Shown one piece after another: positions 41,952 through 51,247 of a DNA stretch of 64,000 nucleotides. Positions within the stretch are counted from its first letter, which is position 1. Each line of letters begins with the position of its first letter. A model generated the notes under the pieces. That model was not told where the DNA came from, searched no databases, and saw nothing but the letters and a program-made list of their open reading frames with translations. A program made the position numbers and the translations under genes. Source of the DNA: JBGSKY01 sp041740995 (GTDB lineage: Bacteria; Planctomycetota; Planctomycetia; Pirellulales; Pirellulaceae); the NCBI GenBank assembly GCA_041740995.1, contig JBGSKY010000311.1:1-64000 (forward strand), in the 5' to 3' direction.

Positions 41952-43841
41952 TCATTTGTTGTTCAGAATCACGAAGCCCGGCCAATCAGTTGGCGGTCGG
42001 CGACCATGCTGGGCGATAAAGACGGTTAAAAAATCTTTAACTCGGTCGTTAGCTGGAACGGCGTGGAGCAGCTCAAAAGCCTCGCCCCATTTGCCCGCTT
42101 GAAAAGCGTCTAAAGCTCGTTCGTAGGCAACAATCGCGGCATCCGAAATAGAACCAGGCACCGAGGCGCCAGGCAGCAACTCGCTGACCATGACTGGCTT
42201 CTTCAAGCCAGCAGGTAAAATTTTGGCGACGCGACGCGTTCTCGCCACGTCAGAAATATTTGCCTCACGAATCGCTTGTGCTGTCGCTTCATCGATCAAG
42301 ATCGGCGTCAAAAGTTGTTTGGTCATACTCTCGAGTCTCGCAGCTAAATTTACGACTGGACCAAAGACCGTGATTTTGACTTGATCAACGGTCCCAATTT
42401 GACCAGCTACCGCACGACCGCTTGCTATTCCGAGTCCTGCATGAAAACCCGATAGTGCATGACCGGCCTGTCCGGCAGCCATTTGAAATTCTGAATGAAT
42501 CGCCAGAGCCGCCTCTACTGCGCGTTGTACATAGTCATCCGTCTGTATCGGCCATCCCCAAAAACCCATTGCGGCGTCACCATGAAAATCGCCGACGACA
42601 CCGTCACGCAACAGAATATGCTTGGTCGTGACGCCTAATGCGTCGCTGACGCGATGGAGCAATTCGAACAAACGATCTTCGAGTTGCTCACTGGTTTGAC
42701 TGAAACCTCGCAAATCACAAAACAGAACCGCCACGTTCGCTTCGCGTGGTTGCAGCTCTTGATCGCTGCCTTTTCGCATGATTGCTTTGCGAACTACTGG
42801 AGCGAAAAACGGCCTCAACAAATCGTGTCGTTGTTGCAAATATCTGGCCTGCCTGACCGCTGCGATGGTCGACGCGGTCAACTCTGTAAATTTCATTTCT
42901 TCCTGCAAAATCAACGTGTTGCTTAGTTCCGGCGTCTCCTGAAAAGGGTCATTCGAATCAGAGAGCTGTTCCAAGGTGCCAGCCACGTAGATTGCCCAAC
43001 CTTCGTTCGCTGTACCTGCAATTGGCACACAAAATGACCAATCCACGTTCGCCATTTCCGTATGTGCAGGCGACTGGTCAAGATCGGCTATTGCCGAATT
43101 TGGAAAGCTCAATTGCCCAGTCCATGTATGCAAGACGCTTTGCCCCAAAGCAATTGCGCGGTGTATCAGCGAACGACTCGGTGCGAATGCGCGACGGTTT
43201 AAATCGCGACTGTCCCAATGCAAAATTTGGATCGCTTCGGCGGCGACCTCTGGCACAAGCTCCTTTGCTTGACTCTTTGCCGACAGAGTGCTTGCACCCG
43301 GATCGCGAACGATGGCAATGAAAGTGGCATGGCGGATCGCCGTCATCAAAATATTGATTACTCGCACTACAAGTTCGTCATCGTTGGTACTGCCGCCGAT
43401 CACGCCAGAGAGCCTAGCCAGTGCGTCGATCCGCCTTTGCGCATCGCGATACCGAATGCTGTCTAGTTCTTTGGCAGTGAAGCTCTGCTCGGAAACCAGC
43501 GGTTGATTTGATGAGTCGCTTGCGACTTCAATCTGTTGACTGGCCAGGGTGAATGATGTGCTTCCGATGACAAAATGTTCGCCGATCGGCAAACTGAATT
43601 CGTCATCGCGTTGCCCACGAAAGTAGATCGGGTTCCGCGCGTCGATACGACGAGAAACGTGCAACAAGCGACCGTCCCAAATCATCATGGCATGAACGCG
43701 AGAGATTTGGTTGTCCCATGGAACCTCGTATATCTCTGCGGTTCGACCAAGCGGTACTGGTTTAACCGTTGGGACATCCGTCGGTAACGCTTTACGCCAC
43801 CGGTCGGTTGATTCACTTCCTTGAGCAATCAAGTCGGGCAT
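41952..43841 (-). CDS. FHA-GAF-class III nucleotide cyclase
   Basis: A 629-residue signalling protein. An FHA domain spans about 30-100 with the phosphothreonine residues R48 and H50 (ISRVHA) and N70. A GAF-like domain follows at about 150-330, a coiled linker, and a class III cyclase domain at about 365-550. Metal aspartates D376 (FCDLRGF) and D422 (HGDAAM) and transition-state N498/R502 (VNLAAR) are present, so catalysis is expected. The base-specifying lysine is replaced by D418 (GVVGDFHGD), while the partner T491 is the usual bacterial one. The product (cAMP, cGMP or other) is therefore uncertain. About 70 helical residues follow. It is divergent from an ArsR-type gene. FHA may recruit it to a phosphorylated kinase. 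Confidence 0.92.
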   Translation of the reverse strand: MPDLIAQGSESTDRWRKALPTDVPTVKPVPLGRTAEIYEVPWDNQISRVHAMMIWDGRLLHVSRRIDARNPIYFRGQRDDEFSLPIGEHFVIGSTSFTLASQQIEVASDSSNQPLVSEQSFTAKELDSIRYRDAQRRIDALARLSGVIGGSTNDDELVVRVINILMTAIRHATFIAIVRDPGASTLSAKSQAKELVPEVAAEAIQILHWDSRDLNRRAFAPSRSLIHRAIALGQSVLHTWTGQLSFPNSAIADLDQSPAHTEMANVDWSFCVPIAGTANEGWAIYVAGTLEQLSDSNDPFQETPELSNTLILQEEMKFTELTASTIAAVRQARYLQQRHDLLRPFFAPVVRKAIMRKGSDQELQPREANVAVLFCDLRGFSQTSEQLEDRLFELLHRVSDALGVTTKHILLRDGVVGDFHGDAAMGFWGWPIQTDDYVQRAVEAALAIHSEFQMAAGQAGHALSGFHAGLGIASGRAVAGQIGTVDQVKITVFGPVVNLAARLESMTKQLLTPILIDEATAQAIREANISDVARTRRVAKILPAGLKKPVMVSELLPGASVPGSISDAAIVAYERALDAFQAGKWGEAFELLHAVPANDRVKDFLTVFIAQHGRRPPTDWPGFVILNNK

Positions 43842-43977
43842 GCTGAACCTACGGAACCTTTTTAGCCGGCCCGCAAAAGCTTGCCTGCGGCGTCAGAACA
43901 TTTTTGAGAAACGGACTCTTTTAACCTAACATCGCAAACGCTCCAGCTAAAGTCTTAATGCAAATTCGGCCTCAATA

Positions 43978-44005
43978 TTGCAACATCTGAATATATCGAT
44001 ACGAT
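43978..44005 (+). promoter_or_regulatory. Possible promoter/operator of the ArsR-type gene
   Basis: TTGCAA (43978-43983) and TACGAT (44000-44005) with 16 bases between form a plausible promoter 25 bases before the ATG at 44030. The AT-rich core between them (TGAATATATCGATA) resembles sites bound by ArsR/SmtB repressors, so autoregulation is possible. Match to consensus is only partial. Confidence 0.3.
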
Positions 44006-44029
44006 TTGTGCCCGGGACGGGACTTTAGA

Positions 44030-44335
44030 ATGAAAAGCAAACGCACAAACAAAGCTATGACGCTAGAGCAGCTTGGCGAAGCCGCCGAATGCCTACGGAC
44101 GATAGCCCATCCGCATCGCTTGCGAATTCTGCAATTAATCAATGTCGGTCGGCACACCGTTGGCGACTTAGCTAACGAATGCGGTATCGCGAGCCCGGTT
44201 GCATCGAATCATCTGCGTTTAATGGAACGTTCCGGATTACTGACCAGCCAGCGCGACGGGAAGTGTATTTTCTACCAAATTGCCGATCCGTACCTCTCAC
44301 CAATTCTTGCCTGCCTTGAGAGCCGATTTGGATAA
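44030..44335 (+). CDS. ArsR/SmtB family transcriptional regulator
   Basis: A 101-residue winged-helix regulator starting at ATG 44030 with GGGA upstream. The DNA-binding helices are TVGDLANECGIASPVASNHLRLMERSGLL, followed by the wing SQRDGKCIFYQIADP (shown in parts). The metal motif ELCVCDL of ArsR/CadC is absent; the matching site is HTVGDL, so arsenic or cadmium sensing is not supported. It is divergent from the cyclase gene, sharing a 188-base promoter region, and could regulate that gene or itself. No metal-resistance gene is nearby. Confidence 0.92.
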   Translation: MKSKRTNKAMTLEQLGEAAECLRTIAHPHRLRILQLINVGRHTVGDLANECGIASPVASNHLRLMERSGLLTSQRDGKCIFYQIADPYLSPILACLESRFG

Positions 44336-44635
44336 GCCGACTAGCGGACGCTTCAAAAGCTGTCTACGGCTTGCAAAAACAGTCCTGCTTGAGCCAAGTT
44401 TGCGATCAATTTTGTTCGCATAATTTGTAAGTGGTCACAACTGGTCTGTCCTTTCTCCGTTAAAATGCTGGCATGTAATCGGAACGATAAAAAGATGGAA
44501 GTTTTCGTTGTTCGGCAGCAATGAACGGATTTGCTGAACGATGCTGTTAGTATACAGTCGTATTTCAAGCTTCATTTGCGACTGGCTACCTTGATCTTCC
44601 CAGTACGCTGAAAAAGTGAGGATGGCGAGATCGAA
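44336..44635. other. Intergenic region before the repeat protein
   Basis: Nothing coding is supported here. A weak pair of arms, CAGCAA (44516-44521) and TTGCTG (44531-44536), could fold into a small hairpin. The promoter of the 688-residue gene should lie in this stretch; no clear consensus is seen. Confidence 0.35.
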
Positions 44636-46702
44636 ATGCAGAAGAGGCCAAGCTTGCAAAATTTAGAACCGTCAAAGTGCTGGAACGCCGTTTCTTGCGT
44701 TTGCCAACTCTTGGCCTGTTTCGTTTCGTTCCAATTCTTTGCACTGAACCCCGACATCGCAGTTGCGGCTGGCCCGAACAAATCGCAAGCAACGACGGAT
44801 GAAATCAAGGAGCTCATCACACAGTTAGGTGCTGAGCAATACGCGACGCGGATGGAGGCGGAAACTAGGCTGCGACAATACGGCGTGCAGTCGCTCGACT
44901 TATTGCGTAATGCAACTCTGAGCGACAACCCTCAAATTGCGCTGACGGCCCGATACCTGTTACGCAGCAGCGACATCGTTTGGTTCTTTGAAGGCGACAG
45001 CCCGCGGGTACGCAAACTGCTGCGCAGCTACGCCACTGATGATTTGATGGACCGAGCGATTAAAATCCAGATGCTAGGAGAGATGCACGACGACGAAGGT
45101 CTTTCGGCACTGGCTAGAATTGCCCGCTACGAGTCTTATGGCGACCTGAGCAAACGGGCTGCATTATCGATTATGCAAATGTCCGAGGAGCATCTCTCAG
45201 TCGCTGTCGTTTCAAAACGATGGGCCTTTGTCAACGAAATCATCGGCGTTGGCAATAACGCCGCTTGTAATTGGCTGCGGCAGCAAAGTAACGCTTATCA
45301 AAAAGCCATTGATCAAGCTGCCGATCAGCCGAAATTTGATTTCAAGTTGCTCACGGCGCATTTGACTTTGCAAAAACCGATCAACGGTCAGAGCTTCGAA
45401 ATGCCGCCCTATGGACTACTGAAGTATGAAAACTACAGTTTGTATTTGCAACCCGATACAATCGATGCTCAATGGTGGCTCTCGGAAATCGAAAATGAGC
45501 AAAAACTTCTTGTCACTCGCAGCGGGGAAACGTCTAAAGAATTACTCGAGAGCCTGTGCAAATTCACGGCAGAGCTTCTCGTTCGGGTCGGAAAACATGA
45601 CCAAGCATTAGAAGCGGCCAGAAAGTTATTGGACGTGCCGATTGATATTCGGGAAATGCTCTCAACCCAGAAGGATCGTTCTGTTTGGGCGATAGACCAC
45701 GGTTTGCCAGAATTTGCGATCGATGTTCTTGAAAACGTTCAAGGGCGTTGGGCAAGTTACTTGCAGTACTTTCTCGCCGAAGCGCACCGTTGGAAAGGCG
45801 ATACACAACAGGCTGACGATATCGCCAAAAAAGCATTCCGTGGCGATCAAATTGGCAATCAGAACATTCCGTTTAACGAACGCTACTTGATCGCTGGTGA
45901 ATTGACCGATCGTGGCCAGTACGATTGGGCCCAGCGGGAATATGAAGCCGCGCTCGCAAGTATCAATGCAATCACGGAAAATTCCATCGTGGTTGTCCTA
46001 AAGCTTGCCCCGCTACTTCAAGATGGTGGCGACTATGCTGCTGCTGCTGCGACTTGGCAACCGATTATCGAAAAACTTGAATCCGATCCATTGTTCAAAC
46101 AGCAGCTTGACACTGAGTCACGTTTGCAAACCTACGGCCTACAAAGCGACACTTTTCGATCGACTTATCTTCATCTGAAGGGCTTGGCGGAGGTAAAAAA
46201 CGGCCAATCTGAACTTGCCAAGGCCAGCTTTCGCGAGGCGATTACTCTGTGGCCCCAGAACGTCGATGTCGCAATTGAAATGTTTCGCATTCCTGGCGAC
46301 CAAGTGTGGCAGGATGAGGTCAGTTTGATCATCGACAACATCGCTGAACTCATGATGGACGATGCAAAAAGCAAGGAAGCAGAAATGCGTAACTCGAGCG
46401 TCGAAAACTTGGCGAGCGCACGAGAGAACTACGCTAACTCGCTTAACACATACGCTTGGCTCATTGCAAATGTGGATCGCGATCTCGATTTTGCATTGCA
46501 AACAAGTCTGCTGTCTAATCGATTAGCACAAGACAAATCGGCTTACATCGATACGCTAGCGAGATGTTACTCCGCAAAAGCCGACATGGACAAAGCAGTT
46601 TACTGGCAGAAACGCGCCGTCTCGCTGGAGCCTTACCAGCGACAACTGGTCAAAACAATGCTTCAGTACCAAGAATTGCGAGACAAACTACCGCCTTCGT
46701 AG
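44636..46702 (+). CDS. Exported helical-repeat (TPR-like) protein
   Basis: A 688-residue protein. A hydrophobic stretch at about 19-36 followed by AVAAG predicts a signal peptide with a long N-region. The first part (about 50-180) resembles HEAT-like helical pairs (ITQLGAEQYATRMEAETRLRQY), and the later part (about 330-680) contains several tetratricopeptide-like units (HDQALEAARKLLD, DKAVYWQKRAVSLEP). Such proteins usually hold protein complexes together. It is upstream of and co-oriented with the MoxR-DUF58-BatA operon, 125 bases before moxR, and may be part of that system, as TPR proteins (BatE-like) often are. Confidence 0.82.
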   Translation: MQKRPSLQNLEPSKCWNAVSCVCQLLACFVSFQFFALNPDIAVAAGPNKSQATTDEIKELITQLGAEQYATRMEAETRLRQYGVQSLDLLRNATLSDNPQIALTARYLLRSSDIVWFFEGDSPRVRKLLRSYATDDLMDRAIKIQMLGEMHDDEGLSALARIARYESYGDLSKRAALSIMQMSEEHLSVAVVSKRWAFVNEIIGVGNNAACNWLRQQSNAYQKAIDQAADQPKFDFKLLTAHLTLQKPINGQSFEMPPYGLLKYENYSLYLQPDTIDAQWWLSEIENEQKLLVTRSGETSKELLESLCKFTAELLVRVGKHDQALEAARKLLDVPIDIREMLSTQKDRSVWAIDHGLPEFAIDVLENVQGRWASYLQYFLAEAHRWKGDTQQADDIAKKAFRGDQIGNQNIPFNERYLIAGELTDRGQYDWAQREYEAALASINAITENSIVVVLKLAPLLQDGGDYAAAAATWQPIIEKLESDPLFKQQLDTESRLQTYGLQSDTFRSTYLHLKGLAEVKNGQSELAKASFREAITLWPQNVDVAIEMFRIPGDQVWQDEVSLIIDNIAELMMDDAKSKEAEMRNSSVENLASARENYANSLNTYAWLIANVDRDLDFALQTSLLSNRLAQDKSAYIDTLARCYSAKADMDKAVYWQKRAVSLEPYQRQLVKTMLQYQELRDKLPPS

Positions 46703-46827
46703 ACCAAGCAATTTTTGCTAAACTAGCGATCGATCCTGAATATATTAGAAGCAGTTAGAAGAAGCCTGCGCTTCGGCGAGACGATTTTTGGGTTCGCTGT
46801 ACACTTTCAAACTAGATTGACCATTGC

Positions 46828-47874
46828 ATGAATAGCACATCCGACTCGCACCCTCTGCTGCAACGCTTGCAACAAGCACGGCAAAAAATTCGCGAAGAGT
46901 TGGGCAAAGTGATTGTTGGACAAAGTGAAGTCGTTGATCAGTTGCTCATTGCAATTTTTTCTCGCGGTCACTGCCTACTAGAAGGCGTCCCGGGTTTAGC
47001 GAAAACGCTGATGATTAGCTCGCTGGCAAAGACTCTCGATCTTTCGTTCAGCCGGATTCAGTTTACTCCAGATTTGATGCCCGCCGATATCACTGGTACC
47101 GAGATCATTGAGGAAAACCGGACTTCGGGTCAACGGGAAAGACGTTTTCTTGAAGGTCCGTTATTCGCCAATGTGGTGCTCGCCGACGAAATTAACCGAA
47201 CACCTCCTAAAACTCAGGCCGCACTTCTAGAAGCGATGCAGGAACGAACGGTTACGATAGGCCGAAAGCGTCACGAGTTGGTCGACCCGTTTTTCGTCCT
47301 CGCGACACAAAACCCAATTGAGCAAGAAGGTACCTACCCGCTTCCCGAGGCGCAGCAGGACCGATTTATGATGAAGGTCTTGGTGCGATATCCTTCATTT
47401 GAAGAAGAATTCGAAGTCGCGCGGCGAACGACTGGTGCGGCGACGGCATCTATCCAGCCGGTATTAACGGGCGCGGAAATTCTAGAGCTGCAAAATTTTG
47501 TTCGATCGATCGAAGTCAGCGAGAATGCGATTCGATACGCGTTAGCGTTGGTTCGCCAAACTCGAATTGATCAAGACGGCGTGCCTGACTATGTCCGCGA
47601 CCAATTGGGCTGGGGAGCTGGTCCACGTGCTGTCCAATTTTTGATTCTCGGTGCAAAAACTCGCGCTGCGATGCTAGGCCGACCGCACGTCGATGCGGCT
47701 GATATTCAGTATCTCGCCAAACCAGTTCTGCGTCATCGAATTGTCGTAAACTTTGCTGCCGAAAGTGAAGGCGTGACCAGCGACAGCGTCATCGATCACT
47801 TGGTCGCCGATACACCTACAGCCCAAGACGAATTGCTACGAGATGCCCGCTTCCAAAAAATATTTGCTTCCTGA
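46828..47874 (+). CDS. MoxR family AAA+ ATPase
   Basis: A 348-residue MoxR ATPase, a chaperone-like AAA+ protein usually paired with VWA proteins. Walker A is GVPGLAKT at 53-60, Walker B VVLADEINRTPPKTQ, sensor 1 ATQNPIEQEGTYPLPEAQ, and the lid with the GPRAVQ motif follows. It is the first gene of a four-gene unit; the next gene begins 32 bases before its stop codon. Its probable job is to load or activate the VWA-containing partners at the membrane. Confidence 0.97.
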   Translation: MNSTSDSHPLLQRLQQARQKIREELGKVIVGQSEVVDQLLIAIFSRGHCLLEGVPGLAKTLMISSLAKTLDLSFSRIQFTPDLMPADITGTEIIEENRTSGQRERRFLEGPLFANVVLADEINRTPPKTQAALLEAMQERTVTIGRKRHELVDPFFVLATQNPIEQEGTYPLPEAQQDRFMMKVLVRYPSFEEEFEVARRTTGAATASIQPVLTGAEILELQNFVRSIEVSENAIRYALALVRQTRIDQDGVPDYVRDQLGWGAGPRAVQFLILGAKTRAAMLGRPHVDAADIQYLAKPVLRHRIVVNFAAESEGVTSDSVIDHLVADTPTAQDELLRDARFQKIFAS

Positions 47875-48745
47875 AGCAATCGCGGCCATTGGCTCGCTGG
47901 AGCTGCGCGCTCAACGAATCGTTAATGGGTTCCTCTCGGGCATGCATCGCAGCCCGTACTTTGGACAATCCGTAGAATTCGTTCAGCATCGTGAATACGT
48001 TGCCGGCGACGACTTAAGACACATCGATTGGAAAGTCTGGGGCCGCCAAGACCGCTTGTACATCAAACAGTATGAGGAAGACACAAACCTCCGGTGCAGC
48101 ATTTTGTTAGACGCCTCAAGCAGCATGGAGTATGGTCGTGGACCGCTAAGCAAATATGACTACGCTGCAACTGTCGCCGCCTGCTTGGCTTACTTGGCTC
48201 TGAAGCAACAGGACGCGGTTGGATTGTCAGTTTTTGATGATCGCGTTCGGATTCGCCTACCATGGCGGAGCGGTCGAAAACAAGCTCAATCAATTTACGA
48301 ATCGCTGGTCCAACAAAAATTGACGGACCGCACAAATTTGGCTCAAGTCTTTAAAGACGTCCAGCAAAGTTTTCCTAAACGCGGATTGGTCGTATTGCTT
48401 ACTGATTTTTTAGGTAGCGATGCACAATCGCTTCGCGGGCTAGCGTCACTTAGACGTGCCGGCCATGACTGTATTGTGTTCCACATCATGGATGATGACG
48501 AGTTGGATTTTCCGTTTAATGACCCGACAAGATTCGAAGGCATAGAGTTCAGCGGTTCGCTGGCTTGTAACCCTCGTGCGTTGCGAGAAGGCTATTTAGA
48601 ATCAGTCCAAAAATTCCTCGAAACAACCCGTCGTTCATGCGCCGCTTACGAAGTGGACTATCACTTGGTTCGAACATCCCATCCCGTCGAAGCAACGTTA
48701 ACAGCGTTTCTGGCGGCAAGAATGGCCCACCTACGAAAACGTTGA
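47843..48745 (+). CDS. DUF58 domain protein with VWA-like MIDAS
   Basis: A 300-residue DUF58 protein, the standard partner of MoxR. The DUF58 signature EFVQHREYVAGDDLRHIDWK is at about 45-64, followed by a von Willebrand A-type metal site DASSS at 90-94 (D90, S92, S94). No membrane helix is obvious, unlike some DUF58 proteins. The ATG at 47843 overlaps moxR by 32 bases, which implies tight translational linkage. Its role in assembling or inspecting envelope complexes is known only by association. Confidence 0.96.
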   Translation: MPASKKYLLPEAIAAIGSLELRAQRIVNGFLSGMHRSPYFGQSVEFVQHREYVAGDDLRHIDWKVWGRQDRLYIKQYEEDTNLRCSILLDASSSMEYGRGPLSKYDYAATVAACLAYLALKQQDAVGLSVFDDRVRIRLPWRSGRKQAQSIYESLVQQKLTDRTNLAQVFKDVQQSFPKRGLVVLLTDFLGSDAQSLRGLASLRRAGHDCIVFHIMDDDELDFPFNDPTRFEGIEFSGSLACNPRALREGYLESVQKFLETTRRSCAAYEVDYHLVRTSHPVEATLTAFLAARMAHLRKR

Positions 48746-48769
48746 TCACAGCAAGGTTTTGATTCGCTA

Positions 48770-51247
48770 ATGCAATTTGTTTTTCAAAGCTTGGCATGGG
48801 GATTTTTGTTAGTCCTGCTGCCCTTGCTGATACACCTAATTAACATGCTCCGCTATCGGCGACAACGCTGGGCAGCGATGCAGTTTTTGCTTGAAAGCTA
48901 CCGCCGCAACAAACGCTGGGTGTGGCTCAAACAAGCGTTGCTTCTCCTCACACGGATGGCGGTCCTTGCGGTTTTAGTCGCCATGCTCGCTCAGTGGGTC
49001 AGCGGCGCACGCTTACTCTCCTTGCTTGGCCAGACAGTGACGCACCACTACATTTTGCTCGACGACAGCATGTCGATGGGACAAACCCTACCAGATGGAA
49101 CTCTTTATCAGCGAGGTTTGCGCAGCGTCTCTAATTTGCTCGACCGAAGTCTCCAGGACGGCGGCGCACATCAAGTCACTGTGATCCGATTCAGTCGCGC
49201 TGCAAAAATCCCTTCTTCGCTCTCGACAGCATCAAGTGACTCGTCCGGCAGTACCGCTGCCATCAATGCCAAATCGAATTCGATTAACGCCGACGAGATT
49301 GCTGATGTTATGTCACGTTCGATCCTCGGAAAATCGGATAACCTGTTCAATTCTATCCAGACGCAAGGCACAGTAGATCTAGATGTCAGCGGTCAGCCAG
49401 CATACGAACTGGTTCAATCTCTGCTGACAAACGCAGGCGGCGAAACGCCAATTGTTTACTTGGTCAGCGATTTTCGGCAGAAAGAATGGAAGCAGCCGGC
49501 GTCAATCAAAGCGTCGTTGCAATCTTTGGAAAACCTTGACGCGAAAATCGAACTGGTTGATTGCAGCAGTCAAAATATTGAAAACGTAACGCTTATTTCT
49601 TTAGAGCCCGATCAGGAAGTTCTTGCCGCTGGCGTTCCTGTGATTCTGCGCTTGGCTATTAAAAATCAAGGCGCAAATCCACTGCGAAATCTGACTGTGC
49701 GTACAACCGCATACGATTTTTCTAGCACGCAACTCAATATCGCTTTCGATCAATATAGTTCTGGCGTGCCAAATGAATTGCCATCGATCGTTATTGAAAA
49801 CTTGGAACCCGGCGAGACCGTTACCCGCGGTTTCCAGGTAGTTTTTCCTCAAAGCGGCTCGCACGTCGTGTCCGCTTCGCTTGGTGATGATGCCTTGCAA
49901 GCGGACAATCGCATTGCTTGCGTCTTAAATCTTGTCGAAAGCCAGCGACTGCTTATAGTCGATGATTCTGCAAATCGGACTGCTGCTCAATATGTTCGCG
50001 CGGCGGTCGATCCAGGCGGGAAAATTAAAACTGGTTGGCAGGTGCAGGTCGAATCGTCTGCGTTTCTGCGAGACAGTCAGTCACAAACACTCAATGGTTT
50101 TGCGTCAATCTTCGTGGTCGAAACCAATAGCCTTGATGAACGTGCAGTGCGAAACCTTCGAGAGTATGTATCGCAAGGAGGCGGCGTTGCGTTTTTCCCC
50201 GGCCAAGGGTGGACCGATGCAGATGCAGCTCGTATCACATCACAACTTTCACAATCAGATTCCAATTCGGTCAGTGGACAATACAACGTCAAAGGCGCGT
50301 TGCTGCCGATTCAATTTACGAAGGTTACAAAGATAGAAAGCGATTCGACAGCGGCTGATATTCAACAAAGCGTCGTTCCTGAAAATCATCCTGTCTTTGC
50401 ACCGCTAATGAATATGGCGGCATCACCGCTCCAGTTTGTCCGAGTGAACAAATATGTCAGCGTGTTGGCTCAATCGGAAAACTCCACCGGTACCGATAGC
50501 CAAACCATTTCTGCAAACTCGCCGATTCCCGCTCGATTGATGGCGGCCCTCGGAAACCAAGCGCCACTGATGCTGGACCATCAATTCGGCGACGGCCGAT
50601 TTGTAGTTGGCACGTCGGCCATTAATCCAACATGGAGCAACTGGCCGCAGGACCCGAGCTTTGTAGTGGTCATGCTGAAACTCGCTGGCTACCTTGCATC
50701 CTTCCGCGCGACCGCGACGAGCCAAAACGTAGCTGACGTTGTTCGGTATTCTTTCTCCGCGCAAGACTTTTTGCCCGATGCAGAAATGGTATATTCGGTC
50801 GGTCGTGAGATGACCCGTCAGAGCTTGCAAGTACCAGCCAAACCGCTTGGCAACCGCCAGCTTGAAGTCACGTGGGACCCGAACAGATCAATTGACGCGG
50901 CGGCCCAGCAGCGATCGCTTTTTGCCAGCACCCGCGAGCTTTGGCTTTCGTCGCTTTCTAAAGGCCGACAAGTTACCAACTTTGTCGCCAATGCACCCGC
51001 CCGCGAAGGCGAATTACAACGGGTTGAAAAGTCCGATTTGCTTGCCAGCCTGCGGCCGCTCAATGTCCGATATCGCAGCGCCGAAAACACTGCTGACGCA
51101 AACCCGTTTTCGACCGCTTCGACTCAGCAAAACTGGCTGCTTGGACTGTTGATATTACTTTTACTGGTCGAACAGATGATTGCGTATTTGGCCAGCTACC
51201 ACCTACCTAAAACCAAAGCAAGCAAGACCGTGGGGGTACCCGGGTGA
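48770..51247 (+). CDS. BatA-like membrane protein with VWA site
   Basis: An 825-residue protein whose N-terminus is the BatA ('aerotolerance regulator N-terminal') domain: membrane segments at 7-26 and 56-77 around the motif LIHLINMLRYRRQRWAAMQF. A VWA-type metal site DDSMS follows at 98-102. The long middle part (about 260-640) looks like beta-sandwich domains with a GATase1-like stretch near 400-470 (FASIFVVETNS, GGGVAFFPG). A last membrane helix lies near 790-812 (WLLGLLILLLLVEQMIAYL). It starts 24 bases after DUF58, and its TGA overlaps the GTG of the next gene. A large envelope protein with MoxR partners; function unknown. Confidence 0.92.
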   Translation: MQFVFQSLAWGFLLVLLPLLIHLINMLRYRRQRWAAMQFLLESYRRNKRWVWLKQALLLLTRMAVLAVLVAMLAQWVSGARLLSLLGQTVTHHYILLDDSMSMGQTLPDGTLYQRGLRSVSNLLDRSLQDGGAHQVTVIRFSRAAKIPSSLSTASSDSSGSTAAINAKSNSINADEIADVMSRSILGKSDNLFNSIQTQGTVDLDVSGQPAYELVQSLLTNAGGETPIVYLVSDFRQKEWKQPASIKASLQSLENLDAKIELVDCSSQNIENVTLISLEPDQEVLAAGVPVILRLAIKNQGANPLRNLTVRTTAYDFSSTQLNIAFDQYSSGVPNELPSIVIENLEPGETVTRGFQVVFPQSGSHVVSASLGDDALQADNRIACVLNLVESQRLLIVDDSANRTAAQYVRAAVDPGGKIKTGWQVQVESSAFLRDSQSQTLNGFASIFVVETNSLDERAVRNLREYVSQGGGVAFFPGQGWTDADAARITSQLSQSDSNSVSGQYNVKGALLPIQFTKVTKIESDSTAADIQQSVVPENHPVFAPLMNMAASPLQFVRVNKYVSVLAQSENSTGTDSQTISANSPIPARLMAALGNQAPLMLDHQFGDGRFVVGTSAINPTWSNWPQDPSFVVVMLKLAGYLASFRATATSQNVADVVRYSFSAQDFLPDAEMVYSVGREMTRQSLQVPAKPLGNRQLEVTWDPNRSIDAAAQQRSLFASTRELWLSSLSKGRQVTNFVANAPAREGELQRVEKSDLLASLRPLNVRYRSAENTADANPFSTASTQQNWLLGLLILLLLVEQMIAYLASYHLPKTKASKTVGVPG

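Noticed and set aside
44030..44335. Arsenic/cadmium sensing by the ArsR-type protein
   Set aside because: The cysteine motif ELCVCDL is absent and no resistance genes are nearby.
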